64,000 nt of DNA from Ruegeria arenilitoris (lineage in GTDB: Bacteria > Pseudomonadota > Alphaproteobacteria > Rhodobacterales > Rhodobacteraceae): NCBI RefSeq assembly GCF_013031355.1, contig NZ_WPZO01000003.1, positions 310,001-374,000 of the forward strand, written 5' to 3'. Under the pieces are notes generated by a model. It was not told the origin of the DNA, did not search any database, and saw only the letters and a list, made by a program, of their open reading frames with translations. How positions within the stretch are numbered: position 1 is the first letter of the stretch; the number at the start of each line of letters is the position of its first letter. Both the position numbers and the translations under genes were made by a program. Shown piece by piece: positions 41,844 through 51,327 of this stretch.

Positions 41844-42832
41844 CCGCTCTGACCCTGACCAATGTGAACAAATCCTTTGGCAACGTACATGTCCTGAAAG
41901 ACATCACGCTGGAGGTGGAAGAAGGCGAATTCGTCGTCTTCGTCGGCCCTTCGGGATGCGGTAAATCCACCCTGTTGCGGGTGATCGCGGGGCTCGAGGA
42001 TGCGTCCTCGGGCGAGATCAATATCGGCGGCCAACAGGTCAATCTGGTGCCCCCCTCCAAACGCGGGATCGCGATGGTGTTCCAAAGCTATGCGCTCTAT
42101 CCCCATCTGAACGTGCGTGGAAACATGACGCTGGCGCTTAAGCAAGAGAAACAGCCCAAAGCGGTAATCGAAGAGCGCGTCGCCAAGGCCAGCCGAATGC
42201 TGAACCTTGAGGACTATCTGGACCGCTACCCGTCCGAGCTGTCCGGCGGGCAGCGGCAGCGCGTCGCCATCGGGCGCGCCATCGTGCGCGAACCGAAACT
42301 GTTCCTGTTTGACGAACCACTCTCGAACCTCGACGCCGCCCTGCGGATGAACACGCGGATCGAAATCGCCAACCTGCACCGGGCGCTGGATGCCTCGATG
42401 ATCTATGTCACCCATGATCAGACCGAGGCGATGACGCTGGCCGACAAGATCGTGGTACTGCGTGATGGACGGGTGGAACAGATCGGCACCCCGATGGAGC
42501 TGTATAACAACCCCGCCAACCAGTTCGTTGCAGGCTTTCTAGGCTCACCGTCGATGAACTTTTTGCCCGAAGATCTGCTGGGGGATGGTGAGAACACCAT
42601 TGGCATCCGCCCCGAAGACCTGTTCCTGTCCGACGACGGCCCGTTGGCCGCACAGGTCAGCCACGTGGAAAAACTGGGCGGAGATACCAATGTCATCGCC
42701 AAGGTGCAGGATCATGCGGTGACGGCACGGTTGTTCGGCCAGCACGCGATCGCGGAAGGTCAGGAGTTGAGATTCGCCTTTTCCGCCGACAAGGCCTATC
42801 GGTTCGATCCGGCGGGCCAACGCCTTCGCTGA
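41840..42832 (+). CDS. Sugar ABC transporter ATP-binding protein (UgpC/MsmK-like)
   Basis: A 330-residue ATPase: Walker A G-P-S-G-C-G-K-S-T near 37-45, signature L-S-G-G-Q-R-Q-R, Walker B L-F-D-E-P-L-S-N-L-D, then a C-terminal TOBE/MalK-type regulatory part from about 235 (N-F-L-P-E-D then G-I-R-P-E-D-L). It drives the two permeases of the amino-sugar locus. Last gene of the rightward arm. Confidence 0.93.
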   Translation: MTALTLTNVNKSFGNVHVLKDITLEVEEGEFVVFVGPSGCGKSTLLRVIAGLEDASSGEINIGGQQVNLVPPSKRGIAMVFQSYALYPHLNVRGNMTLALKQEKQPKAVIEERVAKASRMLNLEDYLDRYPSELSGGQRQRVAIGRAIVREPKLFLFDEPLSNLDAALRMNTRIEIANLHRALDASMIYVTHDQTEAMTLADKIVVLRDGRVEQIGTPMELYNNPANQFVAGFLGSPSMNFLPEDLLGDGENTIGIRPEDLFLSDDGPLAAQVSHVEKLGGDTNVIAKVQDHAVTARLFGQHAIAEGQELRFAFSADKAYRFDPAGQRLR

Positions 42833-42969
42833 GAGCACGTTTCACGAGAAGGTGATATTGGCCCGTTGTCATGATCCGCCGCGAAGCTTGTACTTATTTC
42901 AGTGTTCAGCCTGTTTTTTAGCGTCGGAAAAGCCATTATTAGATGCCTCGGGTAGCGTCCTTCAGGTTG

Positions 42970-42987
42970 CTGTCAACACCCTGTCAC
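42970..42987 (+). promoter_or_regulatory. Pho box upstream of phoX
   Basis: CTGTCAA CACC CTGTCAC: two 7-bp repeats separated by 4 bp, each one mismatch from the PhoB consensus CTGTCAT. A -10-like CTAAAT lies at 42997-43002, nine bases after the second repeat, the usual Pho promoter spacing. Predicts phosphate-starvation activation by PhoB of the phosphatase that starts at 43042. Confidence 0.85.
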
Positions 42988-43041
42988 AAAGACCCCCTAA
43001 ATCCATTTCATCACTCTTTATAGGACAGCCAGGAGCCATCC

Positions 43042-44931
43042 ATGACCACCATAGACCCCACCACTTTATCTGCCGACGATTGGGACGAAGTGCACTTCCC
43101 CCGCCCCGAGGAAAACGACTTTGACCGCGTTGTCGAAAGCGCCCTTTCGCGCCGTGGCTTCCTGGGCGGCGTGCTGGCCTTTGGCTCGGGTGCTGCCGCT
43201 ATGGGCGCGGGTCTGATGGGGTCGACTGCGGCCCACGCTGTCGGCGCCTCGCGCTTTGCCTTCACTCCTATTGCTGCACAAACCGATGGCACCGTGCATG
43301 TCCCGGAAGGGTACGAATGGAAAATGCTGATGCGCTGGGGCGACCCGCTGTTCTCCGACGCGGACGGCTATGACCTGACTGACGGCGGCGCGGTCGAGAA
43401 ATCGGATCGCGTGTTTGGTGAAAACACCGACGGAATGGAGACCTTCTCGTTCCAGGGTCACGAGTTGATTGCGATCAACCATGAATACCCGAACCGCAAG
43501 ATCAACCTGCCCGCCGCGAACGAAGGCGTTCCGGCAAATGCCGACGATGTTCTGAAACTGCAGAACCTGCAGGGCGTCACCGTGATGGAAATCACCGAAG
43601 GTCCCGACGGCTGGTCGGTTGTCAAGGACAGCCCCTTCAACCGCCGCATCCACCACAATACCCCGATGAAGATCGTCGGCCCCGCGGCCGGTCACGACCT
43701 GCTGAAGACCGCCGCTGATCCGACCGGCACTACTTCGCTGGGCACCATGAACAACTGTGGCGCGGGCAAGACCCCATGGGGCACCTACCTGACTTGTGAA
43801 GAGAACTTTAACGGCTATTTCGGCTCATCCAACGAAAACGCCAGCTATGACCAGAAAGTCGCGGATGGCATGGCGCGCTACGGCATCAAAGCGACAAGCT
43901 GGAACGGGTATGAACTGTTTGATCCACGCTTCGACACCTCGAAAAACCCGAATGAACCGCACCGCGCGGGCTGGATCGTGGAAATCGACCCGACCAATCC
44001 TGACAGCACGCCAGTCAAACACACCGGTCTGGGCCGCTTCAAGCACGAAAACGCCGAGGTGACGCTGGCCGCCGATGGCCGCGTGGTCGTCTATATGGGC
44101 GATGATGAGCGGGGCGAGTATCTGTACAAGTTCGTCTCGAACGGCACCTACCAGCCCGGCGGTGAGACCGAGAGCCTGCTGAACGATGGAACGCTTTATG
44201 TCGCCAAGTTCAATGATGACGCAACAGGTGCGTGGCTGCCTCTGACGCCGGAAACCACCGGCATGGACGCGGCCGAGATTCTGATCTTTGCCCGCATGGC
44301 CGCGTCGGCCGCCGGCGGCACCACCATGGACCGTCCGGAATGGGTCGCCTCCAGCCCGGTTGCGGCCGAGGCCTATTGCTGCCTGACCAACAACAAGAAT
44401 CGCGGCGTCAAACCGAATGCCGGTGGGGATGACACCTCGGTCAACGGTCCCAACCCGCGCGAGGCAAACAAATACGGCCAGATCGTGCGCTGGCGCCCGG
44501 CCAATGACGACCACGCCGCCGAAGCCTTCGACTGGGACCTGTATGTCATGGCCGGCAACCCGACCGTACATTCGGACGCATATGCAGGTTCGCCGAACGT
44601 GAACGAGGGCAACCTGTTCAACTCGCCGGACGGCATGGCCATCGACACGACGGGCCTGATCTGGATTCAGACCGACGGCAATGACGGCAACGAGGAAGAT
44701 TTCGCAGGCCACGGCAACAACCAGATGCTGGTTGGTGACCCGGTCACCGGTGAAATCGCGCGCTTCATGACCGGCCCGAACGGCTGTGAGGTTACGGGGC
44801 TGGCCTGGTCCACCGACCTGCGCACCATGTTCGTCGGCATCCAGCACCCGGGCAGCAACTGGCCCGATGGCGGCACGCCACGGTCCTCGGTGATAGCGAT
44901 CAAACGCGCCGATAACGGTCTGATTGGCTAA
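43042..44931 (+). CDS. phoX: PhoX-family alkaline phosphatase
   Basis: A 629-residue protein of the PhoX/DUF839 family. The Tat signal S-R-R-G-F-L-G-G (Arg37-Arg38) is followed by a hydrophobic stretch ending A-H-A near residue 66, so it is exported folded. Family landmarks: I-A-I-N-H-E-Y near 150, T-C-E-E-N-F-N-G-Y near 253, and N-S-P-D-G-M-A-I-D near 530. PhoX is a calcium/iron-dependent monoesterase releasing phosphate from organic phosphates, common in marine roseobacters. AGGAG lies before the ATG, and a Pho box lies 55-72 bases upstream. Confidence 0.93.
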   Translation: MTTIDPTTLSADDWDEVHFPRPEENDFDRVVESALSRRGFLGGVLAFGSGAAAMGAGLMGSTAAHAVGASRFAFTPIAAQTDGTVHVPEGYEWKMLMRWGDPLFSDADGYDLTDGGAVEKSDRVFGENTDGMETFSFQGHELIAINHEYPNRKINLPAANEGVPANADDVLKLQNLQGVTVMEITEGPDGWSVVKDSPFNRRIHHNTPMKIVGPAAGHDLLKTAADPTGTTSLGTMNNCGAGKTPWGTYLTCEENFNGYFGSSNENASYDQKVADGMARYGIKATSWNGYELFDPRFDTSKNPNEPHRAGWIVEIDPTNPDSTPVKHTGLGRFKHENAEVTLAADGRVVVYMGDDERGEYLYKFVSNGTYQPGGETESLLNDGTLYVAKFNDDATGAWLPLTPETTGMDAAEILIFARMAASAAGGTTMDRPEWVASSPVAAEAYCCLTNNKNRGVKPNAGGDDTSVNGPNPREANKYGQIVRWRPANDDHAAEAFDWDLYVMAGNPTVHSDAYAGSPNVNEGNLFNSPDGMAIDTTGLIWIQTDGNDGNEEDFAGHGNNQMLVGDPVTGEIARFMTGPNGCEVTGLAWSTDLRTMFVGIQHPGSNWPDGGTPRSSVIAIKRADNGLIG

Positions 44932-44940
44932 ACCTGAATG

Positions 44941-44978
44941 AAACGCCCCCGGCCTTTTGGTTTCAGGGGCGTTTCTTC
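44941..44978 (+). terminator. Terminator after phoX, possibly bidirectional
   Basis: AAACGCCCC / GGGGCGTTT stem with a loop of about 16 bases, followed by TTCTTCG. It lies between phoX and the convergent TPR gene and could serve both strands. Confidence 0.8.
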
Positions 44979-44979
44979 G

Positions 44980-45543
44980 TCAGATATCCTGCCCCGGAGG
45001 CTCCAGTGGCCCGCCCGGACCCAGAAGATGGCGCTCCGATAGCCACGGGTTCAGTTCCAAAGCCTGGTTCAAAGCCTCCCGCGCTTCATCAAGCCTTTTC
45101 AACTCCAACAAGGTCAATGCCCGCCCGCTGATCGCAGCCACATGGTTCGGCGACAGTTCGATGGCCTTGTCCAGATCGGGCAAGGCGGCTTCGAAATCCC
45201 GCCCCAGATAAAACGCAAAGGCGCGTTGGTTATACCCTTCGGCGTAAGACGGGCAGTAGGCGATCAGCTTATTGAAATCCTCGATCGCACCCAGCAAGTC
45301 CGAAGCCCTGAGACGCGCCATTCCCCGATCCAGTGCGGCTTGCGCGCTTGAATCCGGCGCATCGGTCCAGAACTCCCACAACCGGCTCGACAAGTCGCGG
45401 GCGGCTTGTTCAGTTTCGGCCTGCTGGATTTGGGCAATTACTCCGTCAACATCGGCGGCGTGGTCCGGCGCAACAGGACAGTCCCCGGCCCGCACAGCCG
45501 TGGACGCGACAAGTAAGATGGAAGCAAGGGCTATCTGTTTCAT
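44980..45543 (-). CDS. Secreted tetratricopeptide-repeat protein
   Basis: A 187-residue protein with an N-terminal signal peptide (about 19 residues, ending V-R-A-G) and three TPR-like helical pairs from about residue 70 (A-I-E-D-F-N-K-L-I-A-Y-C-P-S-Y-A-E-G-Y and A-L-P-D-L-D-K-A-I-E-L-S-P are clear TPR signatures). It would be a periplasmic protein-interaction module; partner unknown. Confidence 0.83.
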   Translation of the reverse strand: MKQIALASILLVASTAVRAGDCPVAPDHAADVDGVIAQIQQAETEQAARDLSSRLWEFWTDAPDSSAQAALDRGMARLRASDLLGAIEDFNKLIAYCPSYAEGYNQRAFAFYLGRDFEAALPDLDKAIELSPNHVAAISGRALTLLELKRLDEAREALNQALELNPWLSERHLLGPGGPLEPPGQDI

Positions 45544-45573
45544 GATCCAATGGTGACGCCACTGGGCCTTTCG

Positions 45574-46062
45574 TCAACCCGCGCCTTCAATCGCCCCGGA
45601 CACGCCCATCTCTTTCACCGCCTCCATCGCAACGAAGGTCGACGTATTCGCCACGTGCGGCAGGGATGAGATTTTCTCGGCCAGAACCGCGCGGTATTCC
45701 GACATCGAACCGGTGCGAATTTTCAGCAAATAGTCGAAATTTGACGCGATCATATGGGCTTGTTCGATCTCGGCCACCTTGCGCACCGCTGCGTTGAACT
45801 CGGCCAGGGCCTTCTCGCGGGTGTCAGTCAGGCGCACCTCGACAAAGGCGACATGGTCCAGCCCAAGGCGGATCGGGTCCAGCAAGGCGCGGTATCCGGT
45901 GATGATCCCTTCGGCCTCAAGCCTTTTCACACGTGCTTGAGTCGGGGACTTCGACAGCCCGATACGCCGCGCCAGATCGGCGACCGAGATACGCCCGTCC
46001 TCGGCCAGAATCGTCAGGATCGACCGGTCAAACCGATCCAGATCAGGGCGGTTCATTTGCAT
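45574..46062 (-). CDS. putR: Lrp/AsnC-family regulator of proline catabolism
   Basis: A 162-residue Lrp-type protein: helix-turn-helix I-S-V-A-D-L-A-R-R-I-G-L-S-K-S-P-T near 24-40, then a RAM ligand domain. It is divergent from putA with 102 bases between starts, the arrangement of PutR activators that switch on putA when proline binds. The second ATG (46056) is an alternative start. Confidence 0.9.
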   Translation of the reverse strand: MQMNRPDLDRFDRSILTILAEDGRISVADLARRIGLSKSPTQARVKRLEAEGIITGYRALLDPIRLGLDHVAFVEVRLTDTREKALAEFNAAVRKVAEIEQAHMIASNFDYLLKIRTGSMSEYRAVLAEKISSLPHVANTSTFVAMEAVKEMGVSGAIEGAG

Positions 46063-46164
46063 CGTTTTACTTCACCAAATCAGTTCATTTGCCTTCAGAA
46101 ACCATAAATCAAGGCAGTTGTCCCGCAAAATCGATCCTATATTTAACAAAAGCCCGGAGGATTC

Positions 46165-49100
46165 ATGACACACAGCCTGCGTACCCATATCGACGGCCAG
46201 ACCTATGCCGATCAGTCCGAAATTCTGAATGCCCTGATCGCACAGGCCGAGTTGAGCGAACCCGATCGCGCCGCAATCTGCGCGGCGGCGGCGCAGTTGG
46301 TGCGCGACATCCGCTCCAGCACCTCCCCCGGCATGATGGAGGTTTTCCTCGCCGAATATGGCCTGTCCACCGATGAAGGTGTTGCACTGATGTGTCTGGC
46401 CGAGGCGCTGTTGCGGGTCCCGGACGCCGAAACGATCGACGCGCTGATCGAAGACAAAATCGCGCCGTCCGATTGGGGTAAGCACCTGGGGCAGTCGTCC
46501 TCGTCACTGGTGAACGCGTCGACCTGGGCGCTGATGCTGACGGGCAAGGTTCTGGACGAGGGCAAGACGTCTCCGGTCAGTGCCCTGCGCGGAGCGATAA
46601 AACGGCTGGGTGAGCCGGTCATCCGCACCGCCGTCGGGCGCGCGATGAAAGAGATGGGGCGTCAGTTCGTTCTGGGCGAGACCATTCAGGCCGCTATGGA
46701 CCGCGCGAAAGGGATGGAATCCAAAGGGTACACCTATTCCTACGACATGCTGGGCGAGGCCGCCCGCACCGAGGCCGATGCCGCCCGCTATCACCTGTCT
46801 TATTCCCGTGCGATTGCTGCCATTGCAGACGCCTGCACCCACAACGACATCCGCGCCAATCCGGGCATTTCGGTGAAACTGTCGGCGTTGCATCCGCGCT
46901 ATGAAATCGCGCAGGAGCACCGAGTGATGGACGAACTGGTGCCGCGCGTTCGGGCCTTGTGTCTGCTGGCCAAGGCGGCCGGAATGGGTCTGAACGTGGA
47001 CGCCGAAGAGGCCGACCGTCTGTCACTGTCCCTTCAGGTGATCGAAGCGGTAATGGCCGAGCCTGCCCTGGCCGGATGGGATGGGTTCGGGATCGTGGTC
47101 CAGGCTTACGGCCCCCGTGCGGGGATCGCTCTGGACACACTCTACGAAATGGCTGAACGCCACGACCGCAAGCTGATGGTACGCCTGGTCAAAGGTGCGT
47201 ATTGGGATACCGAGATCAAGCGCGCTCAGGTCGAGGGCGTCGATGGGTTCCCCGTGTTCACCCGCAAAGAGGCGACTGACATTTCGTACATCGCCAACGC
47301 GCGCAAATTGCTGGGCATGACAGACCGGATTTACCCGCAATTCGCCACTCACAATGCGCATACGGTCAGCGCGATCCTGCATATGGCTGATGATCAGCCG
47401 TTCGAGTTTCAGCGCCTGCACGGGATGGGTGAAACCCTGCACCAGATCGTCAAGGATCAAAGCAAAACGCGCTGCCGGATTTACGCCCCCGTTGGCGCGC
47501 ACCGGGACCTTCTGGCCTATCTTGTGCGGCGCCTGCTGGAAAACGGCGCAAACTCATCCTTCGTGAACCAGATCGTAGATAAAGCAGTGCCGCCGGAAGA
47601 GGTAGCCGCTGACCCGTTTGTCACCATTCAGGGGCCGAAATCCCCACTTCCGACAGGGCCCGAGCTATTTCAGCCAGAACGCCCGAACTCCAAGGGGTTC
47701 GACCTGCACCATACGCCGACGCTCGACCAGGTTGACGCGGCCCGGGACGAATTCCGCGCCCATCACTGGTACGCACAGCCGCTGCTGTCGGCGGATGCGC
47801 ATCCCGGCGAGGACGAACCTGTCATCAACCCGGCACAACCGCAGGATCGACCAGGCGCCGTGGCCCCGACCAGCGCGGAAGATGTTGAGCTGGCCTTGGC
47901 TTCGGCCAGCCCGTGGCAATCCCCCGCCGCGGATCGGGCGCGCATCCTGAATGCCGCTGCTGATCTGTACGAGGCGCATTTCGGCGAGCTATTCGCCCTG
48001 CTGGCCCGCGAGGCAGGCAAGTCCGTCCCCGACGCAGTCGCCGAACTGCGCGAGGCGGTCGATTTCCTGCGTTATTATGCGGCCAACATCCCTCAGGCAG
48101 AACCGGCGGGCACGTTCACCTGCATCAGCCCGTGGAACTTTCCGCTGGCAATCTTTACCGGCCAGGTTTCGGCGGCTTTGGCCACAGGCAACGCCGTGCT
48201 GGCCAAACCTGCGCCGCAGACACCGCTGATTGCCCATCGTGCAGTCCAGTTGCTGCACGAGGCTGGTGTCCCCCGCGATGTACTGCAACTGCTGCCGGGT
48301 GGGCCGCCCGTTGGGGCAGCTCTGACTTCGGATCCGCGGGTGTCGGGGGTGGCCTTCACAGGCTCGACCGCGACGGCGCTGAAAATCCGCAAGGCTATGG
48401 CCGAGAACCTACGACCCGGCACACCTCTGATCGCGGAAACCGGCGGGCTGAACACAATGATCGTGGACAGCACCGCGCTGCCAGAACAGGCCGTGCAGTC
48501 CATCATCGAAAGCGCCTTTCAGTCCGCGGGCCAACGGTGCTCGGCCCTGCGTTGCCTTTATGTGCAGGAGGATATCGCGGACGATCTGCTGACCATGCTT
48601 ACCGGCGCGATGGAGGCGTTGCAGGTTGGTAACCCATGGTTGCTGTCCACCGATTGTGGCCCGGTGGTCGATGAAGATGCACGTAAGGGCATTGCCGATC
48701 ACATTGCCAAAGCACGCACCGAAGGGCGGGTTTTGAAAGAACTGAACACGCCGCCCGAAGGCACCTACATTGCCCCTACCCTGATCGAGATCTCCGGCAT
48801 AGCGGCGCTTGAACGCGAGATCTTTGGCCCCGTGCTGCATGTGGCACGGTTCAAGGCATCCGAAATCGATCAGGTCATCGCCTCGATCAATGCCACTGGC
48901 TACGGGCTGACCTTCGGCCTGCACACCCGCATCGACGACCGCGTGCAGCACATCACCGAGGCGGTTCACGCAGGCAACATCTATGTCAACCGCAACCAGA
49001 TCGGAGCCATCGTCGGCTCGCAACCTTTCGGCGGCGAAGGTCTGTCTGGCACCGGACCCAAGGCGGGCGGCCCGAACTATATGGCGCGTTTCTGTGCGCC

Positions 49101-49566
49101 CGACCGTCAGACCAGCGAGGCCAAATGGGACACTACCATGGGCGACATACCTGCCCCGCAGGGCCAACCCGCCGCCGTTCGCACCCAGTCCCTGCCCGGC
49201 CCGACCGGTGAATCCAATCGGCTGAGTGAAATCCCCCGCGCGCCCCTGCTGTGCATGGGACCGGGGGCAGAGGCCACAAAGGCGCAGGTCGAGGCCGTCA
49301 CGGCCTTGAGCGGCACAGCCATTCAGGCAACCGGAATGGTTGACCTGCACAGGCTGGAAAACGCCGCCGGGTTCTCGGGTGTGCTTTGGTGGGGGGACGA
49401 GGACACCGCGCGTGAGATCGAATGCCATCTGGCCCGCCGTGACGGCCCCATCCTGCCGCTAATTCCCGGCCAGCCAGACCGCGCTCGGGTGCTGGGCGAG
49501 CGTCATGTCTGCGTCGATACAACCGCTGCAGGCGGCAACGCCGCGCTATTGGGTGGTGCGGCGTAA
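46165..49566 (+). CDS. putA: Bifunctional proline dehydrogenase / delta-1-pyrroline-5-carboxylate dehydrogenase
   Basis: A 1133-residue enzyme. Residues about 1-490 hold the PRODH barrel (e.g. Y-D-M-L-G-E-A-A-R-T-E near 193 and the V-R-L-V-K-G-A-Y-W-D-T-E-I-K block near 339). Residues about 540-990 hold the ALDH domain, with Glu in A-E-T-G-G-L-N and catalytic Cys792 in G-Q-R-C-S-A-L-R. A C-terminal extension after about 1010 is poorly conserved. It oxidises proline to glutamate using FAD then NAD. No N-terminal ribbon-helix-helix domain, so it is not itself a repressor. Confidence 0.95.
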   Translation: MTHSLRTHIDGQTYADQSEILNALIAQAELSEPDRAAICAAAAQLVRDIRSSTSPGMMEVFLAEYGLSTDEGVALMCLAEALLRVPDAETIDALIEDKIAPSDWGKHLGQSSSSLVNASTWALMLTGKVLDEGKTSPVSALRGAIKRLGEPVIRTAVGRAMKEMGRQFVLGETIQAAMDRAKGMESKGYTYSYDMLGEAARTEADAARYHLSYSRAIAAIADACTHNDIRANPGISVKLSALHPRYEIAQEHRVMDELVPRVRALCLLAKAAGMGLNVDAEEADRLSLSLQVIEAVMAEPALAGWDGFGIVVQAYGPRAGIALDTLYEMAERHDRKLMVRLVKGAYWDTEIKRAQVEGVDGFPVFTRKEATDISYIANARKLLGMTDRIYPQFATHNAHTVSAILHMADDQPFEFQRLHGMGETLHQIVKDQSKTRCRIYAPVGAHRDLLAYLVRRLLENGANSSFVNQIVDKAVPPEEVAADPFVTIQGPKSPLPTGPELFQPERPNSKGFDLHHTPTLDQVDAARDEFRAHHWYAQPLLSADAHPGEDEPVINPAQPQDRPGAVAPTSAEDVELALASASPWQSPAADRARILNAAADLYEAHFGELFALLAREAGKSVPDAVAELREAVDFLRYYAANIPQAEPAGTFTCISPWNFPLAIFTGQVSAALATGNAVLAKPAPQTPLIAHRAVQLLHEAGVPRDVLQLLPGGPPVGAALTSDPRVSGVAFTGSTATALKIRKAMAENLRPGTPLIAETGGLNTMIVDSTALPEQAVQSIIESAFQSAGQRCSALRCLYVQEDIADDLLTMLTGAMEALQVGNPWLLSTDCGPVVDEDARKGIADHIAKARTEGRVLKELNTPPEGTYIAPTLIEISGIAALEREIFGPVLHVARFKASEIDQVIASINATGYGLTFGLHTRIDDRVQHITEAVHAGNIYVNRNQIGAIVGSQPFGGEGLSGTGPKAGGPNYMARFCAPDRQTSEAKWDTTMGDIPAPQGQPAAVRTQSLPGPTGESNRLSEIPRAPLLCMGPGAEATKAQVEAVTALSGTAIQATGMVDLHRLENAAGFSGVLWWGDEDTAREIECHLARRDGPILPLIPGQPDRARVLGERHVCVDTTAAGGNAALLGGAA

Positions 49567-49608
49567 CCGTACCTTGACGCTGGGCCGGGAAAAGCCCAGC
49601 GTCCCCCC

Positions 49609-50352
49609 ATGTTTCCGATCCGTGACCATAACCCCTCGGGGCGCACGCCATACGTCGTCTATCTTCTGATGGCGGCCAATATCCTGATTTTCCTCAGCTA
49701 TGTGGGGTTCATGGGCAACGATCAGTTCATGAACCGGTTCTATTTCGACTACGCGGTCATCCCTGCGCGGATCACCGACGGGTTTGCGCTGGAAACACTG
49801 TTGACCTCGATGTTCCTGCACGGCGGCTGGATGCATCTGGCGGGTAATATGCTGTTTCTATGGATCTTCGGAGATAACCTCGAAGACGAGATGGGCCATC
49901 TGCCCTTTCTGCTGTTCTATCTGATCGCCGGCATTGGTGCGGGTCTGATCCATGTCGTCACCGCCCCGGAATCGGTGGTGCCGACCATCGGTGCGTCGGG
50001 TGCAATCGCTGGGGTGATGGGGGGCTACCTTCTGCTATTCCCAAAGGCCCGCGTAGACGTCCTGTTGATCCTGATCGTGTATTTTCGGGTCTTCACCATA
50101 CCGGCCTTTATCATGCTGGGCATTTGGCTGGGCATCCAGTTCGTGGGCAGCCTTGCCAGCAACCCGGATGAAGGCGGCGTCGCCTATTGGGCGCATACAG
50201 GCGGGTTTGTTGTCGGCCTGATCCTGTGCATCCCACTTTGGCTGAAACGCGGCGGGCCAGAGTACTGGAGCCGCACCCACGGTCACCCGCCCCACCCCGA
50301 GCACAAATACAAGCTGTCGCAGTCCCGCATTCCGCGCGTCCCGCGCAAATAG
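49609..50352 (+). CDS. Rhomboid-family intramembrane serine protease
   Basis: A 247-residue membrane protein with about six helices. Catalytic Ser130 in G-A-S-G-A-I-A-G and His196 in A-H-T-G-G-F form the rhomboid dyad; H-G-G-W-M-H-L-A-G-N-M near 71-81 is the family oxyanion region. The C-terminus is a basic tail. It starts 42 bases after putA, but functional linkage is doubtful. Confidence 0.92.
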   Translation: MFPIRDHNPSGRTPYVVYLLMAANILIFLSYVGFMGNDQFMNRFYFDYAVIPARITDGFALETLLTSMFLHGGWMHLAGNMLFLWIFGDNLEDEMGHLPFLLFYLIAGIGAGLIHVVTAPESVVPTIGASGAIAGVMGGYLLLFPKARVDVLLILIVYFRVFTIPAFIMLGIWLGIQFVGSLASNPDEGGVAYWAHTGGFVVGLILCIPLWLKRGGPEYWSRTHGHPPHPEHKYKLSQSRIPRVPRK

Positions 50353-50445
50353 GACTCAGCCCTTTGATTGGGGCATCTGCCCTTCGCTGAGATACAAACG
50401 CGCGCCTCGAACGGGGCGCGCTAGTTCAACGGGTATTTCGGGCGA

Positions 50446-51231
50446 TCAGCCCCGGATCACCTTGGCGAATTGATCAAAGATCGGCTCATTCGAACAGATC
50501 ACCTCACCATCCTCCAGCACGCTGCCTTCGGGGTTCAAGGCCTGTACGAAACCGCCCGCCTCTTTCACGATGATGATTCCGGCCGCAACATCCCAAGCGT
50601 TCAGACGGCGTTCCCAGAAGCCTTCGTAACGGCCAGCAGCCACATAAGCCATGTCCAGCGCGGCAGCGCCCCAGCGGCGCACACCGGCGCAGGCCGGCAT
50701 CAGGCGAGCCAGATCCTGCAACGTCGCGGGCAGATCTGAACGGCCGCCAAAGGGCAATCCGGTCGAAAAGATCGACTCGATCATGCGGTGGCGACCCGAG
50801 ACACGGATACGGGTATCGTTCATCCACGCGCCCTCGCCCTTTTCGGCAAAGAACATCTCGTCCTTGGCGGCGTCATAGATCACACCGGCAACGATTTTGC
50901 CCTTGTGCTCCAGCGCGATCGAGATTGCCCAGTGCGGCAGGCCGTGCAGGAAATTGGTGGTGCCGTCCAGCGGGTCCACGATCCAGCGGCGGGTCGGGTC
51001 TTCGCCGGCGATGGAGCCGCCCTCTTCGGCCAGCCAGCCATAAGTCGGACGCGCGCCCAGCAGTTCCTCTTTCAGGATTTCCTCGGCTGCAATATCGGCC
51101 TTGGAGACAAAGTCACCCGCGCCTTTCATCGACACCTGAAGGTTCTCGACTTCACGAAAATCCTTGACCAATGAACGCCCCGCCTTGCGCGCGGCTTTGA
51201 TCATGATGTTGAGGTTTGCACTGCCAACCAT
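50446..51231 (-). CDS. suhB: Inositol monophosphatase family protein (SuhB-like)
   Basis: 261 residues. Metal motif W-L-A-E-E-G-G near 64 and W-I-V-D-P-L-D-G-T-T-N-F near 83, then A-W-D-V-A-A-G near 212, as in IMPase/SuhB enzymes that dephosphorylate inositol-1-phosphate and related sugars with magnesium. SuhB also acts in rRNA transcription antitermination in E. coli. Symbol is by similarity. Confidence 0.9.
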   Translation of the reverse strand: MVGSANLNIMIKAARKAGRSLVKDFREVENLQVSMKGAGDFVSKADIAAEEILKEELLGARPTYGWLAEEGGSIAGEDPTRRWIVDPLDGTTNFLHGLPHWAISIALEHKGKIVAGVIYDAAKDEMFFAEKGEGAWMNDTRIRVSGRHRMIESIFSTGLPFGGRSDLPATLQDLARLMPACAGVRRWGAAALDMAYVAAGRYEGFWERRLNAWDVAAGIIIVKEAGGFVQALNPEGSVLEDGEVICSNEPIFDQFAKVIRG

Positions 51232-51327
51232 TGTCCAAAGGCTCCTGTCCGGTCAAACCGCGCGTATACTGGGGCAATGCGCCCTTGCCAAGAGGAATGA
51301 TGCGCATAGCAGACCCGCGTTTGCTGC

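Noticed and set aside
50398..50424. GCGCGCC/GGCGCGC hairpin between rhomboid and suhB genes
   Set aside because: A stem is visible but has no T-tract on either strand; not called as a terminator.
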